Assembly (NCBI RefSeq): GCF_047496725.1
Contig: NC_132970.1
Coordinates: 7,275,501-7,339,500, forward strand
Length of the DNA stretch: 64,000 nt
From: Anoplolepis gracilipes
Lineage: Eukaryota > Arthropoda > Insecta > Hymenoptera > Formicidae
Direction: 5' to 3'
In this document: one piece after another, positions 10,187-25,389 of the stretch
How the letters are laid out: each line of letters opens with the position of its first letter
How positions within the stretch are numbered: position 1 is the stretch's first letter
The notes under the pieces: generated by a model
What the model saw: the letters and a program-made list of their open reading frames with translations, nothing else
Databases searched by the model: none
Told to the model about the DNA's origin: nothing
Position numbers and translations under genes: made by a program

Positions 10187-13100
10187 CAATAAATAGTGAT
10201 TTTATTATCGAATTGCCACGTCACTATCTGTAAACTGATCCAAATAACACGTCATGATATTTGTTTTAAGCACCAACTTGTTTAAATTCTAGCAATAGAT
10301 GATGAAATCGGCGAAAGCTGACTCATATCTTTTCGCAAAATATCTTGTAGCAAAAAGGCTACATTTTTAAATTTGTTTCAGAAAAATTATCGTCGCGATA
10401 CTTTTACTCTTGCATCTTAGCACTATATCTTGTCTGCACTTAGCACTATATCTAAAGTAATGTATCGTCTTTGCTTTATATAAACAAATTGCTTAACCTA
10501 CTTGCTTATTCATGATTTATTTTACAGTCAGCATGTTTAATTGCGAAATATACTGCATCACTGTTCCAATAACATGAGTCACCGTTTCAATATAAAATGA
10601 TCATTAGTTTCAAGAAAAATTTATTATTCTTTTCATTGTTTTCACATAAAATTTGAGAAAAAAGAGAAAAATCATACTAATTATTTAATGATAATTTTAT
10701 TAGCAAATTTTAATGTAACCAATCTAGATAAAATAATTGAGAAGACAGAACATACTCTGAAATTAATTAAATAATTAAAAGACTTAATTTTTATTATTTA
10801 TATTGTTTTACAATGTATTCGTGTATCATAAGAAGCAAATTCTCAGAAGATACGTGTTCTCAAAACGTGCAAACAAGAATAGAATTCCGCACTATAATGA
10901 TGATTATCAGTTTAAGAAGAAGATCCACAGCTGTAAGCTGAAAAGATAACAATCTTCAATTTCACACAAAAACAGTTTCGTAACCTTTCGTCGAAAGTAT
11001 CTACATTTTATCAAACAAAAATATGTGATTCTAATATGATTCTATATCTATATTAATATCTAATTCTTGGATTTCACCTTAATAAATTAAGACATTTATA
11101 ATATAAAGTATATTTATAGTATAGTCTAAGTTATAGAGGGATATCAGTATTTACGCAAATAAATATTTATTTCTACATTTCTATATTTATACACGTATTC
11201 TATTTCTAGAACAAATATATTATCATTAATAAGTTATACTAGAGCAAGCTTTTCCCAAAAATTGTAATTTAGGAAAGTAAAAAACATTTTTTTATATTAA
11301 ATTATAATAAAATATTATTAATAAAATATATAAAATATTATTAATAAAAAGTATTTTAAATAACAATAATATGTAATAGTATTTTAAATTTTTAAACACC
11401 AATTACTTTTTCTTATTATCTAAATTTATTAAATTTATTTACCGTAAAATATTAAAATATTTAAAACTTCTCGATTTCAATTTGCTAACTTGAATGGTTT
11501 TTTTAATGATCTTAAGCTTTCTTAACTAAATTCTTGGTCAATAACATTGAAAGTTAATATCAAGTTGAAAAAATAATTATTTTATATACTTTAAGGAAAT
11601 ATATAAAAAATACTTGCATTTAAAATGTAAAAGTACAGGTATATGAAATATAGACGCGTTCTTTGTTTCTCCACACAATTTCATTATAATTATCCGTAAA
11701 ATTCGCCCTTATTGTGGAACGTAATTTATCAGTGTCGTTCTTTTTATTCCGTTCCATCCGTCCGTCCGTTCGTCCGACATTAGACTAAACGGCACGTGTT
11801 ATATTTTTGACTTGTGGCGCTTTAAAGCTATTTCAAGACAAAGCCAAGCCCAACCTTCTACACCATCATGATTTCAGTTTCCCGTTTTTTTTCAGCTTCC
11901 CTTTTTATATCTCTTTCAATTTCTTTTTTTTCGTTTTGAAAAAGACGCTTTTTTTCTCGCGCGTGCTATCTCTCCGACGTCGGACGATGACTCGATGCTA
12001 CTTTCTCGATATAAACATTCACGCGACTATTCTCAATGTATCAGAAATAAACTTTTAAATGTAAGAGAAAAAAGAGATCACGTTTATATAGATCATTTGA
12101 AAGGCTTATAAGCGGTCGAACAAACTCGTGCAAATTTCGGACAGTTTTGTGCTCATAGCTGTCGTAGAAATTTATTCAATGTGACAATTCTTAATATATT
12201 TATTGCGATCCTTCTTTATTGCATCAAAAGAGTTACAATCAAATTTACTGTTAAATTTACAATTGAGATCCTATTTACTGATTGTAAATATTCCAATATG
12301 ATTTATGCAGACTATTTAAGAATTTCTGTTCTTAAGTTTAATAGTAAATGCTTTTAATAATTTGCATCTTTAATCTTTTTTTTTTTTTTAGTTTATTCAG
12401 CATTATATATGTTAAGACGCATTTATTTTAACTCTATATGCGATATATTTTATCTCACATTTCAAACTTATATTTAACATAATTATGCAAATATTATTAG
12501 CATATGTGAATAAAGAGTCTGCTCAAGACGAACAATGAAACAGTTCAGTGGGATAATCTATATGGCGATTCAACACACGTAATCCAATCGTGGTATGCCA
12601 CATTCGAAATTAGGTACCCTAATTGCAAATGCCATCCGTTGCGGATGATCGCTTCGTGCAAATTGCTTATTTCGCTATTAGTTCACCAGATCCGCGAATC
12701 CGCGGCAAGCATAATTGACTAAACTACGCACTACAAATTGTATGATTCGCGTTGCTCTCAATCGAATTTAATTAAAACGATCAACTGACAAACAGCAATG
12801 AACTGAATTTTTATGCTGACCGAAGCAGTCTAGAATTCTTCATCTATAAATTGCCGGCGTTTTTATCATGCGTGCAGAAGTAAAAATCGATTTTTAATTA
12901 AAACTCGATAGCGAATTACGAGCGCCGACGTGGAAAAATCGATCAACCGGATCAAATTTACGAGCGGTTTTCCGTTCACGATAATTATTATTTGCGCATA
13001 ATTAGTACGTATAATAATTTTTCCATTAAAACAATGATACTGTCGCACTTCAACGCTATTAAAAGCTCAGAAATTTATTTTTTATCGCTGTGATCGACGC

Positions 13101-14538
13101 TTTGTGTCGAACAACTCGAACAGCAGAAAGCTGGTTCATCAATAGAAAGATGCGATAGAGATCTCGCTTCGAATATGTATATTAAAAATTAAATTTTTAT
13201 TTATAATCTTAATGTTATATAATTTAAAATTTTTATTTGTAAGTTTATAAAAGTATATGAGAGTTAGATAAATTTTATTTCTCATGTAGATTTTCATGAA
13301 ATTGTCACTTTATTACTCACTGATTACTGATTTCCAGATTCATAAGATCTATAATTTTATATTTTATTTTATATACATAAATCTGTTGATATAAGTACGT
13401 CTGTTATGTATTTTTTTCCGAAAATAGAGCTTATTAAAGTGCGAACCTTATTAAAATGCGAATCTTGTATACATATACGTCAAAGTTATTATAAGATGTT
13501 TCAAGTGATTTAACAATGGTATATATAAAAAATTCATTCATTCTTTTCATCGTTACAATACACTTTGTTCTTTTCTCCGTTAAATTTAGTTTGCGTAAAT
13601 CATTCACGCGTAAATTCCCGATTACCGATCAATTCGTCAATCAATGGAATAATAGTTTTGTCTGGAAATCAGTGAGTAATGAAATTACATAATTCCACGA
13701 AATCTAACCAGAAATATAATCTATCTAATTCTCATATACTATTATAAACACATTAAAATGATAATTATTAAAATGATAAATATTTGTATAAATTTTATTA
13801 TATATATTTTTTTAATGTTTTGTTTGATAATATGTAACATTTTAATTATTATTTTTTTTAGAGCTGTGTTCTAAATTTAAAATAAAAAAAGCGCACATTT
13901 TTGTTCGAATGTTGCGCAACATATTTTATGTGTAAAACAGATTATATACATATATATATTTCTTAATAATAGACATATATTTATCATTAGTGCGTTATAA
14001 TAACTGCATTAAGGGAAACCACAAAGTGCATTTTGTGCTATAACCGTGCAAAGATTTAATGGATAATTAAAGCGTTCGATTGCAAAGTAAACGGGTATAC
14101 CTAACGGTTATATCGCATCGAATGTAATTTTGCAAGAGCTATTGATAACGCTGGCACATAGAGAAGCACTATCGTGCATTAGAAACATAAGTGGTACGTC
14201 ATTTAGAAACTGCGTAAACAGTTTTAAGTGCATATACGCAAAGGCTAATATGCAAAGATAGAAGTTAATGCATAAATAAACATGAAACCGTATACGCTCC
14301 AGATTACCTGACAGTTGTTTGTTTTATTTAATCCTTTGTCATAATGCAACCATAGGCAACTATAACATTATTAGACGAGAAGAGTAATTGAAGTAGTTAT
14401 AATGACTTTGAGAAACGTTAATATTTAAAAAGAAAAGAAAAATATTAATTTTTTTTATAAATATTTTAAATACCTGAAATCTTTCTTTCTCTCTCTCTCT
14501 TTAATTTGTTTAAATAAGTATTTATACATACCTGATAA

Positions 14539-14598
<60 letters not shown>
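14539..14598. repeat. compound (AT)n(GT)n microsatellite
   Basis: AT repeats pass directly into GT repeats. The His/Thr-alternating open frame across it on the minus strand is a repeat artefact. Confidence 0.95.
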
Positions 14599-14600
<2 letters not shown>

Positions 14601-16305
14601 CGTTCAATATTAAATAAATAGATTTTCTTGTAAATAAAAAAATAATTATTTGTATTCTTATACAATATAATTTTTAAAGAAAAGCTACTTTGGCATTTGT
14701 AAAATATGACGAGATCTAGCAGGCACAATTGGTTATTATTAGTATTATAAATAATATAAAAAATATCCTTTTAATATAAAAAAATCAATATTTTTTAATA
14801 TATTACATACAATTCATACATCGTTAAATTTAATCATTAAATTAATAATGAACTTCTTCTATATAATGTTATAAAGACTTATAAATTTTTATTCTAAAAT
14901 ATGATTGTGTATATATACTTCATTCATTTTATAGACTCTCCACGCCATCTGTGTGGAATTCACTTCACTCACCTTCACTAAGAAAATATTGCTTTATTAT
15001 TTTACTAATAATTCTCTTTTTTAGTTAGAAATATAAATTTCTGAAAATAATATTTTGATAATATTTTACTAATAATTGTGTCATCACATATACAAAATCG
15101 TTTGCATGTATTCACATATAAATAATTAATATATTATAATTTATTATATAATAATTCAAATAATAATAAAACAAACATAAAATATTTTTAAAGCAAATAT
15201 ATATAAAAAAGATAAAAAAATAAAATTTTAAGGATAAATATTTGTTTTAGATAAAAGGAGCAGATTAGCAGGCAGTACAAGATCAAGCACATGTATTTTG
15301 CTCGTTTTATTATTTCCAAATCTTGCTTAGAACCTGAAGAAATTCTTTCACAATCTAATAATTAATTAATGATAATTAAGTTTAACATTAACGCCTGACA
15401 ACGACGAAGTAAAGATTATAGATATATATATTTATATATATAAGCTAATTCTTGCCCAGACACACGAATTGATATGCAATGTTTAATATGTTACTTATTT
15501 ACTTTTTCTTGTTTTCTTTCGTCCTATTCCACTTTCTTTTTACGGGCATATAAATAAATTCTTATTGCTTAATATTTTTTGTTAATATATATATATATAT
15601 ATAATAATATATATATAGTATTATTACATATGATGATATGTTTTTGTAGTCCCAATGATTAATATGCACGCATTTGTGCAAATGTCTCCGGCGCGAGACA
15701 CGTTATGGACGGATTGATCCAGATCACGACGTAGACGTTCCGAATCATCGAATGATCATCACCTTATGATAATATTTATCTGATATATCCCGGTGGCAGC
15801 TAATCAGTAATTTTTATCTTTTTTTTTTTTAAACCGCGCCTCATTAATTATATTCTGCAATCGACCTTCGGAATGTCCATCATGTATCCGGCAGTATTTG
15901 ACGAGGCCTCAGATTGTCATTTCAAACCTCGTCCGCGATGACGAAACAAGAAGAATTGCTCACATACAGACATATAGACATATAATTGCGAGAAGAGAAA
16001 CAGAAAAAAAAAAACAAAGAAGAAGAAGAAACGAGAGTCGCGGTCGTCCACGGTTCCGACTTTGTACTTCACCGTGGACCAATTTTCGGAGAGGCGTGTC
16101 CACTCAAGCCCCGTCGACATACTGATTAATTATCAGCATTGTAACTATTATTACATTATTACTATCATTATATTATTATTAATATTATTATTCGCTCACT
16201 AAATATTAGATTCTTATCTCTGAACATAGTTCCATGTCGCTACGGTAAAGTTATTATTCTTTAAATATCACAATAACCTTACACAGAAAGCTGCAACTAA
16301 TTTTA

Positions 16306-16306
<1 letters not shown>

Positions 16307-16350
<44 letters not shown>
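16307..16350. repeat. (ATT)n microsatellite
   Basis: A trinucleotide run, with further degenerate ATT repeats on both sides (about 16140-16200 and 16360-16500). Confidence 0.9.
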
Positions 16351-16354
<4 letters not shown>

Positions 16355-18199
16355 TCCTCATTATCCGTTATTATTACTATCAGTATTGTTGTCATTATCT
16401 ACGAATTTACGCGCGAACTCCATCTCGTAAATATGTCGGGTGTATTGTATTCCCTCTTTTCTTTGCAACGAAAGTATTATCGTTATTATTATTACTAACT
16501 TTATTTAGTGTTGCTGTTTATTATTATGCACGCACGATCTTTAAAGTTAATCCTCGTCGTGCCAAGTGACGTCGCGCGTGCGTAAATTTCGATTTTGCCA
16601 CCTGTGTACTGGACTGTTTCGGTGGTGGTGTGTGTATCTATGTGCTTGTGCGATTGTTCTCGTATGCATATGCGTGTAGATATATGATGATCAATGAACG
16701 AAAATCGTACATTGTCGATATATAGCGTACACAATTTCCTCACGCTAGCGTTGTTAAATTATTATTGAACAATGTTGGTACAGAATTGCCAATTAAACGA
16801 TCGCTTGTGTTCTATGCATAGTATATGTAATTCGCGATACGTAGTGAACCCTCGAATAACGTGAAAAAAGTGCCATTGTTGTGAAAGATCGAAAAACTTT
16901 TTTCGAAACGTTATATGGTAATTTAAATGCTATCTTGTATATCTGTGTATATCGAAATATTACTAAAATATTCTGATTTTAGATATAGTGCAACCTCTAT
17001 AATATCTCACATTAAGAATAATTATTTACTATAACTAGTAATATAGTTTTATAAGTTTCAGTATATAAAATTTATAATTCTGTATAATTACAATTTGTTG
17101 AGTTCTCAGTTGTTACTGTAAAAATGTATATGCTACATGTAATAAATATTATAGTTGCCTTAAAAAACGCGATTATTTATATATTTAAAACCCAATAATA
17201 TTCTTATATAAGATAATTCGTTTCTTCTCAGTAATCGATTTAAATTCTAGAGATTGCACCATAGCGAAACCTATCAAAGTTAACTCCATCTTACTGTGTT
17301 TGTGAAAGAAAGTAATTTTTTCGTTATATCACAGTATATAAAAAAAAACGATAACCTGTAAAATCGTGGGTTCACCATTATTATCATAACTATAAATACT
17401 TTCGACACTTTGCGGACTGGGCGTGTTGCATTGTAGCGTGCGCAGGGGACGGACTAGTTTCTGCAGTTGCATGCGCGTGATATAGATCAGAGATTAATAT
17501 AAAATTATAATCTCGAAAGTAGCAATTATATGTATATCTCTAAGCGAATATGTGGTCGTATTCAGTCGCAAAAATAACATTCATATTTTGTCGCGCTATA
17601 TTTTTCTAAATCGGACCGAGTATAGGACGTCGATTCAACACTTCCGTCCGCAAAGCATTAAATTCACTCGAACGTTAAATCTCTCAAACATCCGAGCGAA
17701 TCGAAAGTCCGTTCATATTTTCTTTTACACTTCACTAATCTTTCTCTCAACGATAACTATTATTTCTTAAACGATCTTCACAATGTAAACAATTTTTGCA
17801 TCGTGAATCGATTCCATGTAACCATCCCTCTCCGCGTAGAGGAAACTGGTACGATGACGTCATACATATTCGACAGAGAAAAATCACACATTGTTTTGCA
17901 TTCGAATAGCCGTTCGAAGTGATCATAAATTTTATTCATACACCGATGCCGATTATAGAAGTAGGAACGATTATTATGATAATCGTTAATTCGGTCTCGC
18001 GAGGATCCCTTTCCCATTCTCTGCGAGAATCCACAAGGCATGCAAGTGCGTTTCCAACGATTATTCATCTGTGCGGCTAACGAGTGTACGATAACCAAGT
18101 GTGAAAAACAAGTAACGGCTGATACAGAGTCCAACATCGGGCTCTGACGCCAAAAAAATCGTTTAGGAAACGCGCTGCCAGCCTCCACAGAATTTTTTT

Positions 18200-18203
18200 T
18201 TCT

Positions 18204-18244
<41 letters not shown>

Positions 18245-18258
18245 CCTCTCTTTCTCTC
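18200..18258. repeat. (CT)n microsatellite
   Basis: A polypyrimidine CT run, read on the minus strand as an Arg/Glu repeat. Confidence 0.9.
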
Positions 18259-18737
18259 ATGTATAGAAATAGATTCGCAAAATTTTTCTACATACACATT
18301 ATCACAACTCGTACAGTTTCGTGATGTACTTGGATTAAACCATGACCCGGTTTTACGATTTGTCTCAACGTGTCATTTATATCTGCGTCCTGAGATTAAA
18401 AAAATCTTAAAATTTTCAGATACTTAAACGATTAATAAATTTATTTCTGCCTCAAAGCAAATTTTATATAAAGAATTTAAAAATTCCAAATCTCTGTATA
18501 ATAATTATGTTAGACTAAAATTTTAAAAGTATATATCCTATACTTTCAGGATTTAAAAATTGAAAAGACAAAAAAATCAACATATATTTTATATATATAT
18601 ATATATAAATTAAGGCAAAAAGTTTTCACGATGCGTTTGAATTAATTTCGATAAATCTCTGCAATGTAAATCAATACGTCAATATTACATATATTTACAT
18701 GTATGTATATATTACATGTGTGTGTGTATGTATATAT

Positions 18738-18744
18738 ACACACA

Positions 18745-18822
<78 letters not shown>
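18738..18822. repeat. (CA)n microsatellite, about 42 units
   Basis: The longest dinucleotide run in the window, almost pure CA. It is likely highly polymorphic. Confidence 0.95.
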
Positions 18823-18824
<2 letters not shown>

Positions 18825-19150
18825 CATATGTCGAAACTCGCACGGTAGGGAACATTTTCCTCGAAAGCTTAATGTCGTACATTACTTCCTACTCTTTTAC
18901 ATAATTTTTTCTATCGATAATTCCCACCCACCTTCCATCCAGACACCGACCACAAACCGAAGCCGTGTACACACGCGCGCAATGTATGAATCTAGAAACA
19001 ACACGCAAATAAATACACGGACAACATAGCTACACACAGAGAGACACGTCCTTACATACATACAGACGGATACAAATATAAGACACGGGTGTATCTATCG
19101 ATTAATAAACGCCACAGAACGCTCGCGGTTGTCTACGAACGACGAATGTG

Positions 19151-22100
19151 GTCCAATACGTGCCCTTAATTAATATTAAGTTCGGCGAAACGCTCGATCA
19201 TTTACTGTACCCACAAAATATCTATTTGCTTGCCAAACAATTAGAGGCTCTCTTTTCAAATCATTTAATGTTTTATTTAAAATGTAACCATTCTTTTAAA
19301 TAATTATATTTATTATATATTCGATAATATAAATAAATATATATTTTCAAAATAGATAATCCAGTATATCTTTTCGGTAAAACAAAAATAAATCCAGTGT
19401 TGTGAATGATCGACCGATTTCACTGATATGTAAAGTTGAGAATGTTTTTTTTATCACTTTCGAAATGTGGTACGTCGCTGTACAGTGTATAAGTATCAAA
19501 AGCATGTGTTCTTCCTTAGGAATTCTCATTGCAAATTGAGCGATGCCGAACGATCCTAATACCTCGAGTTACTGTTCGATCTTATGATTCGTGTGATTGT
19601 CATATTCTTTCCTTTGTTTTTAACTGAGATTGCTCATGTCGCAGCGTTGATTACGCGATTTCTGTCTTTGGCATCTTCGCAGAACGGTGATCACAAAACT
19701 TTATACAAATTAAATCTTCGCGAGAGATGCATTATACTTAATAAGATTCTATTAAATTTCTCAAGCTATTCATAGCGCATATTTAACGCCAATAAAAATA
19801 ATAAATTAATTTTTCCTTGCTTGCATGGAATGTATGTACAACTCAAAATTAGCCATCGCTAAATATATTCATTTGAATGCGAATTCGTAATGTGATAGAT
19901 CGATATCCCGATTTTAGCATTGACCCTGTCAAAGTATTACTAGTTACACGACGCTAATTTACACATTCGTAACATACTTTTAAATATCTGCGAAAAAAAC
20001 GCAGATATATATCAATCACACGTAGCCGACATATGCCGGGTGTAACACAATGCGCGATATTCACCTGAGCGTAGATTCAGATCTATGAAGCAGAACTAAA
20101 AAAATCTACGGATATGTAAATCTATACGTTCTAAAATTCAAAAATTCATACATCCGGATATCTACAAATCTATAAATATCCGCGTATCTACAGATTAAGA
20201 AATATTTGAAATTTGGATCTATAAGATAAAAATATTGTAAATATCATTCCTCACAAATCCGGATATTCAGATATTTATAATTTCGCATTAATCCACAGAT
20301 ACATGTATAAATCGGCAAATTCACATTCTTAGAAAGCGGAACCAGCGAGGTCTGTAACAGTATGAGATTCCACGAATCACACTATGAACACGCTAGAAGC
20401 TTATAATCCTAAAGTTTTCGCATTTCTCATATAAACTGCTCCATTCATCTCGATTCATAGGATCATCAAGAATATTAACTTTATTTTCGTTGATAGAATA
20501 AATTATAATTCTGCCATTCATGAGAAGAACTCTTTATTTTTATTTAGACTTTAATAAATATTACTTGTTACATTATCATTTGAAAAATCAAAATAAAAAT
20601 AAAGAATTCTTCTCACATATATTATATCTCATTTACATAAGTCCAAGAGATATCAAGGATAATCCATAATATCAAGGACATCCAGCTTGACAGCTTTGCG
20701 ATCAAAAGTAAACAATTGGTACAAAGTACCACAGTTCGTCGTGTAGACATCCCTCCATATTACTGTCTATAAAGAGCTCCATTTCATAAACAGATTCGCT
20801 CATGCAAACACACATAGAGACACACGTACATACATACATACACATATGCAGTCGCGCAAATAATTAACTAAGCAACTATAAGTTCCCGACTCTTCTCATC
20901 TTGAACGATCTTCTAGGTAAGTACGTACTTTGATATCCGATCTTTGAAATCTCTTTTCTGGGCGCTCTTTCCCCCTCTTGCTCACTTTTATGCAAAACCT
21001 CCCTTCAAATTTGTGATCTCGATACGCACAGTCGTCGTTGTGAATCGATCTTGCGATCGCAGCTTGGACGGGTGTAAAGGCTGCCGATGACTGAATGGAA
21101 TTATGCCACAGTGATCATGATTCTCGCCAAAATTTAACAATAAAAGAATAAATAATATATATTATACTATAAAAGTTGATAAATGACATTAAGAGATTAT
21201 CCGAAAAAGAAATAAAAGAAAATTGAGTAATAATAGTGATAACAGTGATGTGAATCACACATAGAAATAAATAATATGCTATAGTTCACCGCGGCATAGA
21301 ATCATCCAATCATTTAAATTTAAGTTAAGAATATCAACGTGTTTGTAGAAAATGCATACCGTATGTCAGATATGTATATGGTTGCGCTTAGGAAAGTTCT
21401 GCGATTTATGATATCGAAATATATTCTGACATAAAATGTTTGATATGAAATCTTCTCTTTGGGGATTGATATGTATATATGTTGAACATTGTATATGATA
21501 GTAATATTTTTTTTTCCTATTAATGATTAATTTATGCGATTTAACGTCCAATGTAATCTATGCTGATGAAAACGTTATATAACAATGTATGAATTGTGGG
21601 GTCTCGTGCGATTTATTACAATTGGTGTGCACGAGAAAAGAGATTCACAATTGACAATAATGTCAAGGGCTGACTGTTTGCCGATTTTCGATTCTCTCCA
21701 ACGATAATTATGATAATCGCGGGGAATAAACTTTCAATATAAAGGCGCAAAAAGTAGCATCTTTCATTCTTTGGGATTGTTTCTATGTGTCGCGTAAATA
21801 ATAAATAGTCGAATAATCTTAGGTACTTGTATCTCATATTCGTTTCGAAGGAATGCATGAAATATTAATGCGGATTTTCAAATTTAGAGGATCAAGGCGA
21901 GGATGCCGAACGATCGCATAAAGCTATTTCTCAACTATGTCGGGAATAAACTCGAATCTTTAAAAGAAGTTATTCAAATTTAAAGCTAAAAAATTCAGTT
22001 TTTAAGGCAAAAGTTAAAAAGCGATAATAATAATACCGATCTATTAACAGTTTTATAAATAAGTGATAACAATTATAATAAAAACCCAACAAATGCCCCA

Positions 22101-25100
22101 TATTGAAAACTTAATTAACAGAGATTATTACAATTAAATTTATGTTAATTTTTTATTAAATACTTAGTTTTACTTCAATCCACATATTATCCTTTTATAC
22201 GGTTTTAGAAAGTACGTTTATTTAACACAGTTAGTTCCAAATTTAAATTCTTTATTTGGTTTTTAGAATTCCAATTGTTAATAATTTTTACAGCCATTCA
22301 ATGCATCGCCCGAAAATGGCGTCAATATTTCGCATAGGCGACATTCATGTGTAAAGAATTTCCCAACGCTAATCAACTCGATGTACATACGATATAATCA
22401 CACGTGGGTTATCCAAGTACAACGACTTTAATAAAAAAATTTACAAGCCAGTCATATTTTAGCTAAATAACAAATCAAATTCGCCATCAGGCTGCGACAA
22501 TTGCAATATACAAATTGACTATACTCTCGATCGTGCACGTAAGGGCGTCGTCGAGTCACTCGGTTATTCTCGCGAATTACTTTCCGATAAAATACCACGG
22601 ATTATTTTAATCTCGGCTGTTGGCTTCTCGAAGAGACATCATATTTTACCAGATATTTACCTAGATATATACTCAATGTGATTCCATTATATAATAAAGT
22701 AATGGTTTCCATATATAAATATAATATATATATTATATATACGCTGCTTTCTAATGAGCGAAATTACAGATGTCAGATCGCAGTTGCCCTCCAAGATATC
22801 GAAGTCCACGGCATATATATATATATTTGTCTAGCTTCGTCTTTACTTACGTCGCGTGTCGTCAGACGGATGTAACATCAATGACAGAATCAACTAAATA
22901 CCACAGAAAGCGCGTGTGATATTACGATTAACAGCTATGTAGAACAGTCTACGGTTACTTAACTATCTACTATTCGCGATCGCTTTTATAAAATCCCGAA
23001 AAACATCGCGACGTACTATATAATATTCGCCACTCTAGAACGGCGTATACGTTCACGTGCGACCGTTTAAGTTCATTAAATAAAATAAAACCGTATCCAA
23101 ATAGGAAAGCCTCGCTCTTTTAGACTATCGTACTTCATATCTCCCCTCATCGGATTATTTGTTCGGAATGTAATAAACTTCTTTCTTTCCTTAACGCTTA
23201 TCACTGATCAATGCGAAGTTTTACCCGACATCCGGCAAATCCGCTCCGCAATTCACGCGAGCGAGTTAGAAAATTGATATGTACTGTGTTAAGCATCTCC
23301 TCGTGCTCTCTCACTTTCACTTTCACTTTCTTTTTTGGTGTCTCAATACTACTAGTAATTATACTTTCAAAGTTTGGTCAGTATTGAAGCAGTTTGAAGC
23401 AACGTTAATTCTGGTTGTTCTATGTGTTTGTGTATATGTAATATAAGGTGCATATCCCTTTTTCAATGCCTGTAAACCTGACACATGCGGTGTGTATTTT
23501 TTTACAATGAAAAATAATATTGTTGTCAAATATTATATAATTTCCCTTATCTCATCATTTTTAAGCCTTTTTTTACATTAGATAGACTAATAATGATTTG
23601 TCGCAGTTTCATTTGTAGGCAACCTTTGACAATCGGAGTGTCATTGATCTTTCTTTATCATTGTTTTGCACTTTTACTAGCAAAATTAATTATCAGATTT
23701 TAATTTCACAATTAGTTTGATTGTAGGACTAAAATTTAATGTCAAATATTTAGGATTGAACGCGACATTTTGAATAGAAGTGAGATTATATGATATGATT
23801 TTAATATTTTGTGATGTCCAGGCTTCGATCTCGAGGTTTGATCCTATTTGCAAGATCTTCCCACGAGGACGGAATCTGGATCCATGTGAAAAAAAATCAA
23901 AAAGCAAAAGCAAAATTATGTTTCCGCGTGATTCGTACGCCCGTCTCGGTCTTTCCTGGAGCTATCATTATGGTCTGATCTAACATCAAGTGGTGCACAT
24001 TAACGTCGTTTCACAGCGTGACAGTAGTCTTTGTGAGGTCTATTGGTAATCTTTGGATCGATACATTGCCATCTTTGGTGATCTCGCGTTTTCGGATCTT
24101 GCTTTCATTCCCCTCTTCGATTAGCTTTACGCGGGCTTACGCTGAGCCCCCTTATCGTGAATTAAATTTTAAACTATTTTCAGAATGCAAAAACCAATCG
24201 AGTTGTAATTTGCCGGAGTAAATTTATAAATTAATTATGCACATCGATAGTTCGATGTTATTACAGCAAGAGCGTGCTTTTCGAAGAAAAAGTTGTACAA
24301 TCGATTGCGATTCATGATTGTTTCATTCTGTGAATAATATATATAAGCTGCAAGTGTTTCTTAATTTTTGAAACAATTGAAACATCTTACATATATATTT
24401 GTCAATTTATCGTCCATAAAAATAATATATTTATATATTTATAGATGTAATACAAATCCAAATAATATATTAATATTTATATATTTATTTGTTACTTTTC
24501 TCTCTTTTCCTCCTTATTTTCATCAACTTATAATAAAAGAAAATAATTGTTCATTTACATCTTATTTGTTAAATATCGTTTGTACGACTTCTTTTCGAGT
24601 TTTCAATAAAGGATAAACGATACTTTTGTTCCAGAATAAAAGGTCCGAATGCTTTTAAGGGTCCCGATCACGATCGCATTTAGTGCATTACGCATGATTC
24701 GCTTCAACGATATGTATATGTTCCATTGTATATGCCTATACACATATGTGTGTATATATACACGTATATAAAAAAGAAATGAAACGGACTCGCTAGAATA
24801 ATTTCCTCTAGAGACGGTACAAAATATCTGATTGACATGTACTTTTCGCCCCCTGTACTTTAACACGACATCGCGCGATTTTATATATAATTTTCTTCTT
24901 TATATATATATATCTATCTGTAGATATATGTATATATATATATATATATATACTTCTTCATATAATTATATTAACCTCTAATATTCTTACGCAATTACCA
25001 CTCTCTATGTTAATGTAATAATAGCATACTGCCTACTGATATGTGTTAGTTCACTTTTGTAAAGCACTTTAAAATTCAATCTAATTCTTCGATTCGTCGA

Positions 25101-25389
25101 TTCCAATGACAACGAATCCGCCTCTGAGCGGCTAATTATAAAATAACGAGCCATTGAATACACCGAATAATGCGTTTGCCGCGCCGCATCCTCGCAAGAT
25201 CGACGATCATCCTTCGCGATCGCAATACTCGAGCGATCACGGTCGCGTTATCCAAACTTGTCTCGTGTATACTTTTATCGCTATCTTCCTTCCACTTTAT
25301 ATAGAAGCTTATCCTATTTCTTCTCTTTTGTTTCCGATAGATTTGGGACTCTTAATAAGTCTCCTTATCCTTGATATTATTGTATCCCA
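19151..25389. other. AT-rich spacer with patches of mixed sequence
   Basis: It contains a degenerate family of ATCTAYAAATAT/TCCGGATAT-like words at about 20090-20330, a 25-bp-stem hairpin at 20521-20615, TA-rich runs near 24900-24950 and mixed patches at about 20890-21130, 22490-23330 and 23800-24200. None has a domain or paired splice signals that I can defend. Confidence 0.35.
20521..20615. repeat. inverted repeat hairpin
   Basis: The 25-nt arms 20521-20545 and 20591-20615 match with one mismatch in inverted orientation (outer word TGAGAAGAA), separated by 45 nt. This is probably a small snap-back MITE remnant. Confidence 0.6.

Larger units (their letters stand above)
8661..15580. other. 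long AT-rich spacer
   Basis: Almost wholly AT-rich. It contains simple repeats, GTAAC-rich degenerate sequence around 9660-9800, and a 15-bp direct repeat (CTTAGCACTATATCT at 10416 and 10439). Two less AT-rich patches, about 12540-13140 and 13990-14320, have no coding signal and could be regulatory. A CCGT-type tandem lies at about 11752-11777. I see no gene. Confidence 0.4.
15581..19150. other. repeat-studded, moderately GC spacer
   Basis: Composition is less AT-rich than on either side, with (ATT)n, (CT)n and (CA)n tracts. The longest open frame here (minus strand, 17778-18260) begins inside the (CT)n tract and has no recognisable domain. Such sequence would suit a long untranslated region or a regulatory interval. 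No gene can be supported. Confidence 0.35.

Noticed and set aside
17778..18260. 160-codon open frame on the minus strand, the longest in the window
   Set aside because: Its first 20 or so codons are the translated (CT)n microsatellite and the rest has no domain, codon signature or family resemblance.
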